Source: Natronospira elongata
Lineage (GTDB): Bacteria > Pseudomonadota > Gammaproteobacteria > Natronospirales > Natronospiraceae
Assembly: GCF_034931365.1 (NCBI RefSeq)
Contig: NZ_JAYGII010000003.1
Coordinates: 62,001 to 126,000 of the forward strand
Length of the DNA stretch: 64,000 nt
Direction of reading: 5' to 3'
Shown: positions 24,980 through 32,794 of the stretch, piece by piece
Position numbering within the stretch: the first letter of the stretch is position 1
How the letters are laid out: the number at the start of each line of letters is the position of its first letter
Notes under the pieces: generated by a model
Seen by the model: only the letters and a program-made list of their open reading frames with translations
Database searches by the model: none
What the model was told of the DNA's origin: nothing
Position numbers and translations under genes: made by a program

Positions 24980-27682
24980 ATGCAGGAACAGTCCATTGCC
25001 CGTCCCCACGCCGAGACCAAGGAGCAGGTACTCGAGGCCTTGGCCTCAGGCAACGAAGGCCTGAGTCCCGACGAGGCCGCTCGACGGCTCGATCAATATG
25101 GCGAAAACCGCCTTCGGGAATCTCAGCGGCCGAGCCCCCTGCGCCGTTTCCTGCGCCAGTTCAACAACGTCCTCATATACGTCCTGCTGGCAGCCGGTGT
25201 CATCACCGTGCTGCTGGGCCATTGGCTGGATGCAGCCGTCATCTTCAGCGTGGTGGTAATCAACGCCCTGATCGGCTTCATACAGGAAGGGCGCGCCGAA
25301 CGCGCCATGGACAGTATCCGCAAGCTGCTGGTGACCCGCGTACGGGTGATACGCCAGGGCGAGAGCCGTGAGATCGACGCCGCCGAACTGGTGCCGGGAG
25401 ATGTGGTGCTGCTGGAAAGCGGTGACCGAATCCCCGCCGACCTGCGCATCCTCAAGGCCCGGGGACTGCGGGCAGATGAATCCAGCCTCACCGGTGAGTC
25501 AGTCCCCGTGGACAAGGGAAGCGACTCGGTGGAAGGCGACGCGGTATTGGCGGATCGCAGCAGCATGCTCTGGTCCGGCACCCTGGTAGCCTCCGGTCAG
25601 GTCCGCGCCGTGGTGGTGGCCACCGGTGAAAACACCGAACTGGGCCGGATTCGTCAGGCCACCGAGGATGTGGAATCGATCAGCACACCGCTGCTGAAAA
25701 AAATCGACCAGTTCGGGCATCAACTGACGGTAGTAATCCTGACACTCGCGGCGCTGGTCTTCATCCTGGGTGTATTCTGGCGGGACATGGCCGCCGCCGA
25801 AATGTTTCTCGCCGCCGTCAGCCTGGCGGTGGCCGCCATCCCGGAAGGCCTGCCCGCCATCATCACCATCACCCTGGCCATGGGAGTCCAGATCATGGCC
25901 CGCCGCCAGGCCATTGTGCGGCGGCTGCCGGCGGTGGAAACCCTGGGCTCGGTCACCGTCATCTGCTCCGACAAGACCGGTACCCTGACCCGCAATGAAA
26001 TGACCGTGCGGGCACTGGCCACGCTGGGGGGCGAATATCCGGTCAGCGGCTCCGGCTATACCGCCGAGGGTCGGCTGGAGCGCCCCGGGGAGGATGACCA
26101 GGCCCTGGACAAGCTCCTGCTGGGGGGATGTCTGTGCAATGAAGCCGGCCTGGAGCGCACCGAAGAAGGGACGCGGATCAGCGGCGACCCCATGGAAGCG
26201 GCCCTGCTGGTGCTGGCGGAAAAGGCGCAACTGGATCGCAGTCACTGCAAGCGCGAGTGGCCCCGTACCGATGCCATCCCCTTCGAGTCCGAGCGCCGCT
26301 ACATGGCCACGCTCAACCACGATCACCACGGCAAGGGCCTGATCCTGGTCAAGGGGGCCCCGGAACTCTTGCTTGAACGCTGCGGCCAGGCCCTGGCCGC
26401 CGATGGCAGCCGGCAGGCCCTCGACGTCCGGGACTGGCAAGCTCGACAGGACGCCTTTGCCGAGCGGGGTCAACGCACCCTGGCACTGGCGATGAAATCG
26501 GTTGCTTCGGACATGACCACCCTGGACGAATCGGATATTGATGAAGAGCTGATTCTGCTCGGTCTTATCGCCCTGGAGGACCCACCCCGGGACGAGGCCA
26601 TCCAGGCGGTAGCCGACTGTCACCGGGCCGGGATCCGGGTCAAGATGATCACCGGCGACCACCTGGGTACCGCCCTGGCCATCGGTCGCCAGCTCGGCAT
26701 CGGCGATGGCCAAAGCGGCATGAACGGCAAGGACTTCCAGTCCCTGGATGACGACGCGGTCGCCGAGGCCGCCATGAACACGGATGTCTTCGCCCGCTTC
26801 AGCCCCGACGACAAGCTGCGCCTGGTCCGGGGCCTGCGGTCCCGGGAGCAGGTCACTGCCATGACCGGGGATGGGGTCAATGACGCGCCGGCCCTGCGCA
26901 GCGCGGACGTGGGTGTAGCCATGGGACAGAAGGGCACGGCCGCCGCCCGCGAGGCATCGGAGATCGTGCTGGCAGACGACAATTTCGCCACCATTGCCAC
27001 GGCAGTTCGCACCGGCCGTGCCATATTCGACAACATACGAAAATCCCTGCTGTTTATCCTCCCCACCAATGGCGGCCAGTCCCTGCTGATTCTGGCCGCG
27101 GTCATGCTGGGCATGGTGCTGCCGGTGACGCCGGTGCAGGTCTTGTGGGTGAACATGGTCACTGCGGTCACCCTGGCACTGGCGCTGGCATTCGAACCGG
27201 CGGAGGCGCGGATCATGGAACGACCGCCGCGACCACCCGGCGAGCCGGTGCTCACCCCCATGATCGTCTGGCGGGTAGTCTTCGTCTCCGGGCTCATCCT
27301 GGCCGCCACCCTGTGGGTGTTCAACTGGCACATGAGCACGGGGCTGGGCCTGGAGGCCGCGCGCACGGCGGCAGTCAACACGGTGGTGGCCTGCGAGATC
27401 TTCTACCTCTACAACTGCCGCCAGCTACATGAATCCATCTTTCGCAAGGGCGGGCTGCTGGGCAACCCCTGGGTGCCAGCGGCCATCGGCCTAGTGATTC
27501 TGTTGCAGGCGGCCTTCACCTTTCTGCCGCCCATGCAGGTGCTGTTTGGAACCCAGGCCCTGCCCTGGCAGAGCTGGGCGCTGATCCTGGCGGTCAGTCT
27601 ACCCATTCTGTTCATCGTCGAGGCCGAAAAGATAATCATGCGCTGGCGTCTGTCTCAGGCAGCAGAGTGCAAGGCGGCTTGA
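24980..27682 (+). CDS. P-type cation-transporting ATPase (P2-type)
   Basis: A 900-residue transporter. The cation_ATPase_N region is followed by two helices, the actuator domain with TGES (about 172), helices M3-M4 with PEGLP, the phosphorylation site Asp331 in DKTGTLT, an N domain with KGAPE, the hinge TGDGVNDAPAL, and six C-terminal helices. In M6 the segment is VNMVTAVTLALALAFEP, without the Asp of SERCA pumps, so Ca2+ specificity cannot be assumed; Na+ or K+ is possible. I recall many unnamed bacterial P2-type pumps with this segment. It is transcribed after the GGDEF/EAL gene, from which it is separated by 106 bases containing a weak hairpin; its stop overlaps the FNR box of the next operon. 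Confidence 0.92.
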   Translation: MQEQSIARPHAETKEQVLEALASGNEGLSPDEAARRLDQYGENRLRESQRPSPLRRFLRQFNNVLIYVLLAAGVITVLLGHWLDAAVIFSVVVINALIGFIQEGRAERAMDSIRKLLVTRVRVIRQGESREIDAAELVPGDVVLLESGDRIPADLRILKARGLRADESSLTGESVPVDKGSDSVEGDAVLADRSSMLWSGTLVASGQVRAVVVATGENTELGRIRQATEDVESISTPLLKKIDQFGHQLTVVILTLAALVFILGVFWRDMAAAEMFLAAVSLAVAAIPEGLPAIITITLAMGVQIMARRQAIVRRLPAVETLGSVTVICSDKTGTLTRNEMTVRALATLGGEYPVSGSGYTAEGRLERPGEDDQALDKLLLGGCLCNEAGLERTEEGTRISGDPMEAALLVLAEKAQLDRSHCKREWPRTDAIPFESERRYMATLNHDHHGKGLILVKGAPELLLERCGQALAADGSRQALDVRDWQARQDAFAERGQRTLALAMKSVASDMTTLDESDIDEELILLGLIALEDPPRDEAIQAVADCHRAGIRVKMITGDHLGTALAIGRQLGIGDGQSGMNGKDFQSLDDDAVAEAAMNTDVFARFSPDDKLRLVRGLRSREQVTAMTGDGVNDAPALRSADVGVAMGQKGTAAAREASEIVLADDNFATIATAVRTGRAIFDNIRKSLLFILPTNGGQSLLILAAVMLGMVLPVTPVQVLWVNMVTAVTLALALAFEPAEARIMERPPRPPGEPVLTPMIVWRVVFVSGLILAATLWVFNWHMSTGLGLEAARTAAVNTVVACEIFYLYNCRQLHESIFRKGGLLGNPWVPAAIGLVILLQAAFTFLPPMQVLFGTQALPWQSWALILAVSLPILFIVEAEKIIMRWRLSQAAECKAA

Positions 27683-27692
27683 TCAAGATCAA
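27679..27692. promoter_or_regulatory. FNR/ANR box upstream of the flavocytochrome-b5 operon
   Basis: TTGAT-CAAG-ATCAA, a perfect match to the FNR consensus TTGAT-N4-ATCAA. Its centre (27685.5) is 31 bp upstream of the centre of a -10-like TAGACT (27714-27719). With a start site near 27727 the box sits at -41.5, the class II activation position. Confidence 0.8.
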
Positions 27693-27750
27693 TCCCCAGC
27701 CCTGTGGAGTGACTAGACTGGGAGTTTGAGGAAACCCAAGGAGCAAGGCA

Positions 27751-29055
27751 GTGCGCTATCCCGGAGACTGGTTGAGCCTGGCGCTTGTTCTCATCCCCAC
27801 CCTGCTGGCCGGACTGCTTGCCTGGCCGGGGGCGGCCGATGCCGGCCAATGGCTGGCCTATCTCGGGCGCCTGGCGGGGGTGGCCGGCCTCGCCTGCCTG
27901 CTGGCCGCCGCCATTCTCAGTGTGCGTATTCCCGGCTTCGACCGCCCCTTCGGTGGCCTGACCCGCTTGTGGCAGCAGCATCATTATCTCGGCCTGGGCG
28001 CCTTTCTGCTGCTCCTGCTGCATCCACCGCTGATGGCCCTGTCACGGCTGCCCTATGGCAAGCCGGCCATGCTGGAAGTGCTACTGCCACCGGCGGCCGA
28101 CTGGGCCATGTGGGCCGGCTGGCTGGGCCTGATGGCCATGATGATCTTCCTCGCGCCCAGTTTTCAGTTCTTTGGCCGGCCCAACTACCAGCGCTGGAAG
28201 GCGCTCCACTTTCTCGCCGGTCTGGCACTGGTAGCAGGCCTGGTCCACACCCTGCCACTGACCCGCAGCCTGCCGACCCATCTCAGTCTCACGGTTTGGG
28301 GCGGACTGGGCGGCCTGGCGGTGCTGGTCTTTGCCTGGCGGGCTACCATTGCCCGACGAGTCCAGCGCCGGCCCTACCGGGTCAGCCGAGTGGAAACCCT
28401 GGCTGATCGCGTGGTGGAAATCAGCCTGCTCCCGCTGCGTGGTCGCCGCCTGGCTTTTGAACCCGGCCAGTTCATTTACTTCACGCCCCATGATTCAACG
28501 CTGGCCAACGGTCGCGGCGAGGAACACCCCTTCACGATCAGCTCGGCGCCAGAGGAGGAAGTGCTGAGAATCGCGGTCAAGGACCTGGGCGACGCCAGCC
28601 GCGCCCTGCAGTCCCTGCAGACCGACACCGAGGCGGACGTGGAAGGGCCTTACGGCCTGTTTTTCCCACCCGCCAGCCGCGAACGCCCTCAACTCTGGAT
28701 CGGCGGCGGCATTGGTATCACCCCATTCGTCAGCGCCGCCGAACATATCCGCATGGGCGGCCACTGGGGTGACAGCTTCCTGATCAACTGCACCAATGAC
28801 CCCTCGCGGGCCTATTATCACGACCAGCTTCAGGCTGCCGCGGAGGCTTCCAGCAATCTTCGTTGCCTGGATCATTTCTTCGAGACACACGGTGCACTGA
28901 ATCGTGCCTTTGTTGTCGAACATTGTCCGGATGCGGCAGAGCGTGAGTGGTTCGTCTGCGGGCCGACTCCGCTGGTCCGCATAGCTCGCGATATTGCTCG
29001 TGAACTGGGTGTTCCCAAAACTTCATTTCATTCAGAGGAGTTTGATTTCCTATGA
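27751..29055 (+). CDS. Ferric-reductase-like transmembrane NAD(P)H oxidoreductase
   Basis: A 434-residue membrane flavocytochrome. The first 210 residues hold about six helices of the ferric-reductase-like domain with paired candidate heme ligands (QQHHYLGLG..LLLLHPPL and LHFLAG..GLVHTL). The C-terminal part is a ferredoxin-NADP reductase module: FAD motif HPFTISSAP, nucleotide motif GGGIGITPF, and the CGPTPLV end. It would take electrons from NAD(P)H on the cytoplasmic side and pass them through b hemes to the periplasm. The GTG at 27751 follows AAGGAG by seven bases. It overlaps the cytochrome b5-like gene by four bases, suggesting direct partnership. The acceptor is unknown: ferric iron, quinone or a periplasmic cytochrome are all possible. 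Confidence 0.88.
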   Translation: MRYPGDWLSLALVLIPTLLAGLLAWPGAADAGQWLAYLGRLAGVAGLACLLAAAILSVRIPGFDRPFGGLTRLWQQHHYLGLGAFLLLLLHPPLMALSRLPYGKPAMLEVLLPPAADWAMWAGWLGLMAMMIFLAPSFQFFGRPNYQRWKALHFLAGLALVAGLVHTLPLTRSLPTHLSLTVWGGLGGLAVLVFAWRATIARRVQRRPYRVSRVETLADRVVEISLLPLRGRRLAFEPGQFIYFTPHDSTLANGRGEEHPFTISSAPEEEVLRIAVKDLGDASRALQSLQTDTEADVEGPYGLFFPPASRERPQLWIGGGIGITPFVSAAEHIRMGGHWGDSFLINCTNDPSRAYYHDQLQAAAEASSNLRCLDHFFETHGALNRAFVVEHCPDAAEREWFVCGPTPLVRIARDIARELGVPKTSFHSEEFDFL

Positions 29056-29420
29056 ACAAACTTGCCTACACCGCATTCGTTGCTTTCTGGAGCGTCATCG
29101 GCACGCTTCTGGTCGTCGGGCTGATGGCACCTGATGCCGGTGCCGAAGGAAACGACGATGAACTGCCCGTGATCAGCAAGGAAGAACTGGCCAAGCACGA
29201 CAACCCGGATAGCTGCTGGAAGGCCATCCACGGCAAGGTCTATGACGTCACCGACTACATCCCCGACCACCCCACCCCGCCCTCAGTCATGTATGAGTGG
29301 TGTGGCAAGGAAAGCACAGAGGGCTGGGACACCAAGGGTTATGGCCGCCCCCATACCAAGGCCGCCGAAGCGATGCTTGAGGATATGCTGGTGGGACGGC
29401 TGGAAGACAGTGAGGAGTGA
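29052..29420 (+). CDS. Exported cytochrome b5-like heme protein
   Basis: A 122-residue protein: an N-terminal signal or anchor helix (FVAFWSVIGTLLVVGLMAP) then a cytochrome b5 fold from about residue 40 (ISKEELAKHDNPDSCWKAIHGKVYDVTDYIPDHP). The heme ligands should be His73 in the DHPTPP motif and His101 in GRPHTKAA. The classical HPGG is HPTP here, as in a bacterial subgroup of small periplasmic b5 proteins. Its ATG overlaps the TGA of the flavocytochrome gene (ATGA), so the two are translationally coupled and share the FNR box. The natural reading is that it carries electrons away from the flavocytochrome in the periplasm. Confidence 0.88.
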   Translation: MNKLAYTAFVAFWSVIGTLLVVGLMAPDAGAEGNDDELPVISKEELAKHDNPDSCWKAIHGKVYDVTDYIPDHPTPPSVMYEWCGKESTEGWDTKGYGRPHTKAAEAMLEDMLVGRLEDSEE

Positions 29421-29528
29421 GGGGTAAGGAGTCAGGGGTGAGGAAAAGCGGGGCCTCGCGCGGAGACGCATAGACGCGGAGGAAATGTTTGGGTGGGGAC
29501 CAGGGAGCCCCTGACTCCTCACCCCTAA
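29412..29528. repeat. Short-unit repeat block with large inverted arms after the b5 gene
   Basis: Begins inside the last codons of the b5 gene. Arms GGGGTAAGGAGTCAGGGGTG (from 29422) and, inverted, GGGGTGAGGAGTCAGGGG (ending near 29526) frame a CGCGGAGACGCATAGACGCGG core. It probably forms a long imperfect hairpin that could serve as a terminator region. Confidence 0.7.
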
Positions 29529-29550
29529 GGACCCTCTGAATAGAGAGTCC
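29529..29550. repeat. 22-bp hairpin repeat, copy 3
   Basis: GGACCCTCT-GAAT-AGAGAGTCC: nine-pair stem with one mismatch, same length and GGAxCCTC start as the copies at 15321 and 18045. It ends 7 bp from the porin stop codon. Confidence 0.6.
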
Positions 29551-29556
29551 TACCAC

Positions 29557-31794
29557 TCAGCCCGGCCGCAGGTCCCAGCGCAGACTCAGGCTATACCAGT
29601 TAACGCTTTCATTGCCGAAGTCCTGGGCGGAACCGATGACGGAGTTGATCGTATCCACTTCCACGTCATCCCAGGCCCAGTCATTGCTGCGGAAGCGGTC
29701 GTGGTACCAGTTCCACTGCAGGCTGAGGCCGTCTCCGAGACGATGCTGACCGTTGAGTGACAGGGTACGGCCCCGGCTGCGAACCGAGGGGATTGGCTCA
29801 AGATCCAGGGCTGGGCCCGAGGCGATGGCGAACTCGCTGCGGCTGGCACTTTCCGCCCACTCAAAGCGCAACTTGAAATCACCCTCGTCCGGCTCCCACT
29901 CCAGGCCGCCCCCGAGAGTGGCAATGCGATCTTCATTGTCCATCCACCAATCACGATCCGGATCCTGGGACTCCACCTCCTTGGCAAAGCCACGGAAGCT
30001 GCGACTGCGTTGACGGGCGCGAATGCGGTCAAGGGACAGGAAGGTGTCGGTACTCCAGGCCGAGCTGAACTGCCAGACCAGATCCGAGGCCAGCCCCAGA
30101 CTGCTGCCCTTTTCCAGGCCCAGTGGGGAGTTGCGGTAATTATCCCGTGACCAGGCCGCGTCACTGCCAAAGTGAACACTGTCACTCAGGGTCCAGTCCC
30201 AGCGCATTCTTGCTCGGGTCTGATTGCGGTCGGCGAGATTGTAGCGACGGAGCAGGGGGTGGTTGTCGAAACGAACCGCCTCAGCCACACCGTCGGTATA
30301 GACCTCGGTCCGGGTGAGAAAGTAGACGGCGGTGGCATCGTAGTCATCCACGCTGCGCCGTGCCCGCTGGGCCTCCATGGACAAGGCATGGTTGTCACCC
30401 AGGCGCTGGCGCAGACCCAGGGTGAAGCGATCTTCCTCGGTTCGACCCACCTCGGAAAAATCACGGTCAATACGCTCACGCCGCCAGGCCCCGTGCACCT
30501 GTCCACCGCCATCAAGACGCCAGGCCATGCGTGTTTCCAGATGCTGCTCGGTAAAACTCACCGGCAGATTCAGACGAGCCCGGGAATGGGCCTCACCACT
30601 GTTCTGATTGACCGCGTCACCGCCGATGTAATTGAACACATCCACCGGTGTGCGATTGTCACGATCTTCGTAGCGATGACGGATATCCACCCGCAGTCGA
30701 TTCATGGGCCGCCAATTCAGGCGCGTGGCGACACGAAGCAGGTCAATCCGCCCTTCCAGGCTGTCTCTCGGCAGGGCCTCATCCACGTCGAGGTTGGGGT
30801 TGATGGTGTAGCCGAGGAAGTCCTCGTCCTGCTCACTGCGCCCGATCTGCAGGTCGCTGGACAGTCGCAGGGTGGGCGAGAAGACATAGCCCAGGCCGAC
30901 GCGCCACTGGTGACTCTCATTGTCCGGCATCAGGCCCAGGTGTCCCTGCCCATCCGGATAGGAGACCCCCGGCGCCCAGCCGCCGACGCCGGCGAAGGGG
31001 TTGTCGAAACGCAGCATGTTATTGCCGCCGTCGAACAGGGACAGAAAGTAGCTGGCCTCCAGGTGAAAGGCATCACGCTGATAACGAAGCCCCAGCTCGG
31101 CCTCCCGGGTGGTGTAGTCAACCGGGGCGGGCACCAGTGCCGCGCGGGAGTTGCCACCGGTACTGCCAATCACCGCCGCCACCGGCCGGGTGCCGGTACG
31201 GCGATGCTCACGGACTTCACCGTGCAGCTGCCAGTGCCGGGACAGGCGACGTTCATGAGCCAGCTGCATGCTGCGCCGTAGCTGTTCATAGGCTGTCGGA
31301 CGTAGGGACTCGGTCAATCGCTCCATGCCGCCGGTTCCCGGCGCACCGACCCAGTCCTCGGGCAATCCCAGTTGATAGCCGCCCGCGCCCAGAAAGGGGG
31401 TCCGACCGTCCCCCAGCCGGCGCGGCAGTTCGCGGAAATTGAAACGCGTGCGATGTTCACCCTGGCGGTTGTAATCCAGGTCCAGTCGGGTGATACCCGG
31501 CCCGGGCTGTTCCGCCGCCAGGAACAGGGACGCAGGCTCTTTGGCATCCGTCAGGGTACGCCAGTCCATGCGAAAACCACCAATACCACGCAGACCCTCA
31601 CCGCTCAGATTGTCACTGCGCCCCATGCCATCGACCTGCCCTGTCTGAACACCGAGGCCCAGGTCCAGATGGAGTTCATGCCACTGACCGGTTTCGGCCT
31701 CTTCCGTCTGCTCACCGGTCTCGGCCATCGCGACCCCTGCCGCCAACAGGCAGAAGGGAACCAGGCCCTTGGCGGCAAACCGTCGCCGACTCAT
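29557..31794 (-). CDS. MtrB/PioB-family outer-membrane porin of a porin-cytochrome conduit
   Basis: 745 residues: signal peptide MSRRRFAAKGLVPFCLLAAGVAMA, then a large beta-barrel of repeated amphipathic strands in the MtrB/PioB pattern (many strands ending in Trp/Arg-rich hairpins such as TRLNWRPMNRLRVDIRHRYE). It would form the sheath through which the decaheme partner moves electrons across the outer membrane. The mature protein has no Cys, so the N-terminal CxxC of Shewanella MtrB is missing, as in PioB-like relatives. The ATG at 31794 overlaps the TGA of the cytochrome gene by four bases. An upstream frame of 51 codons runs inside the cytochrome gene and is rejected. No MtrC-type outer cytochrome is encoded here. 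Confidence 0.88.
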   Translation of the reverse strand: MSRRRFAAKGLVPFCLLAAGVAMAETGEQTEEAETGQWHELHLDLGLGVQTGQVDGMGRSDNLSGEGLRGIGGFRMDWRTLTDAKEPASLFLAAEQPGPGITRLDLDYNRQGEHRTRFNFRELPRRLGDGRTPFLGAGGYQLGLPEDWVGAPGTGGMERLTESLRPTAYEQLRRSMQLAHERRLSRHWQLHGEVREHRRTGTRPVAAVIGSTGGNSRAALVPAPVDYTTREAELGLRYQRDAFHLEASYFLSLFDGGNNMLRFDNPFAGVGGWAPGVSYPDGQGHLGLMPDNESHQWRVGLGYVFSPTLRLSSDLQIGRSEQDEDFLGYTINPNLDVDEALPRDSLEGRIDLLRVATRLNWRPMNRLRVDIRHRYEDRDNRTPVDVFNYIGGDAVNQNSGEAHSRARLNLPVSFTEQHLETRMAWRLDGGGQVHGAWRRERIDRDFSEVGRTEEDRFTLGLRQRLGDNHALSMEAQRARRSVDDYDATAVYFLTRTEVYTDGVAEAVRFDNHPLLRRYNLADRNQTRARMRWDWTLSDSVHFGSDAAWSRDNYRNSPLGLEKGSSLGLASDLVWQFSSAWSTDTFLSLDRIRARQRSRSFRGFAKEVESQDPDRDWWMDNEDRIATLGGGLEWEPDEGDFKLRFEWAESASRSEFAIASGPALDLEPIPSVRSRGRTLSLNGQHRLGDGLSLQWNWYHDRFRSNDWAWDDVEVDTINSVIGSAQDFGNESVNWYSLSLRWDLRPG

Positions 31795-32693
31795 CGGGTC
31801 TGCCCCGCACCCGAGGGATGGTTGGAGCCATGAACATCGGTATGACAGTTCATGCAATTGCGCTGCAGCATGGAAGCCGATGCGCCCTGGGGCGGAACGC
31901 CACTGCCATCCGGCGCCGTGCTGGGATGGAAAGCGGCCGAGTGGCACTGCTGACAGAGTTGAGGCGCCCGCGTCTTGAGCAGATTGTCATGTACCGAACC
32001 ATGGGGTTCATGGCAGTTACTGCAACTCTCTCGAACCGGCGGATGCTCCCAAAGGACCGGGCCACGGAACTCGGCATGGCAGCCGTAGCAGGTTTCGTTC
32101 AGAGAGGCCGCCACCAGCTCCCCTTCGCTGGGACTGCCGTGAGCTGCATGGCAGTCCATGCAGCTCATTTGCCCCGCCCGCATGGGATGGGTGGAGGGCC
32201 GGTGAATCTCGCTGCGGACATTGCTGTGGCATTCAAGACAAACCGCCTCGCGAGCAGGCCCGGGGCGCATCATGGGATCCACGGCCGTGTGAGACTGGTG
32301 ACAGTCCGCACAGGTGACCTCGGCGAATTCGTGGCCACTGCCGTGCCAGTGACGCTGACTGTAATCGTCATGGCAGTCGAGGCAGGCGCGGTTGGCTGTC
32401 TTGGCGGGGGTATCCTGGTCGAAGGGAACGGCGGTCTGCGGCCTTACCCCGTCCTTCACTTCGAGGTGGGCGGCACTGGGACCGTGGCAGGATTGACATT
32501 GCAAGCCCGCCGCCGGACTGCGCGGATCCCCCGACATGCCATGGGGTGTATGCCGAATGGCAGCCAGGGGATGCTCATCATCCGGCATGTGGCACATGAC
32601 ACAGGCCCGCTCCCCCCCTGGGGCATAACCGGCCTCTGCTGGAAAATCCTCGGCGGCGTAGGCACCGGACAACAGCAATACGATTGCCAGCAT
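31791..32693 (-). CDS. Decaheme c-type cytochrome, MtrA/PioA/DmsE family
   Basis: 300 residues with a signal peptide (MLAIVLLLSGAYA) and exactly ten CxxCH heme sites: CVMCH, CQSCH, CLDCH, CADCH, CLECH, CMDCH, CYGCH, CSNCH, CQQCH, CMNCH. The count, spacing and co-occurrence with an MtrB-type barrel identify an MtrA-type periplasmic decaheme that inserts into the porin. Electrons could leave the cell (metal or mineral reduction, DMSO respiration) or enter (Fe(II) oxidation as in PioAB); the direction is not decidable from sequence. A perfect FNR box precedes it. Its stop codon overlaps the porin start, so the pair is one operon. Heme attachment needs a Ccm system not found in this window. Confidence 0.93.
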   Translation of the reverse strand: MLAIVLLLSGAYAAEDFPAEAGYAPGGERACVMCHMPDDEHPLAAIRHTPHGMSGDPRSPAAGLQCQSCHGPSAAHLEVKDGVRPQTAVPFDQDTPAKTANRACLDCHDDYSQRHWHGSGHEFAEVTCADCHQSHTAVDPMMRPGPAREAVCLECHSNVRSEIHRPSTHPMRAGQMSCMDCHAAHGSPSEGELVAASLNETCYGCHAEFRGPVLWEHPPVRESCSNCHEPHGSVHDNLLKTRAPQLCQQCHSAAFHPSTAPDGSGVPPQGASASMLQRNCMNCHTDVHGSNHPSGAGQTR

Positions 32694-32754
32694 GTTCCCG
32701 AATCCCCTTCCCTGAAATACTTACGATAGCTTAGAAGATAACTCAAAGACTTTC

Positions 32755-32768
32755 TTGATTCGGATCAA
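32755..32768. promoter_or_regulatory. FNR/ANR box upstream of mtrA-mtrB
   Basis: TTGAT-TCGG-ATCAA, perfect consensus, between the beta-CASP gene stop and mtrA. Its centre (32761.5) is 31 bp from the centre of a -10-like TAAGCT (32733-32728 on the - strand), the same geometry as the box at 27679. Distance from box centre to ATG is 69 bp. Confidence 0.8.
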
Positions 32769-32794
32769 TCTCAGGACATCCAGTCCGAAGTTCG

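Noticed and set aside
25499..27331. 610-residue - strand frame antisense to the P-type ATPase
   Set aside because: Overlaps a gene with complete ATPase motifs; His/Gln/Gly-rich composition typical of antisense shadows.
30172..31281. 369-residue + strand frame antisense to the porin gene
   Set aside because: No motif or signal; porin has signal peptide and operon coupling.
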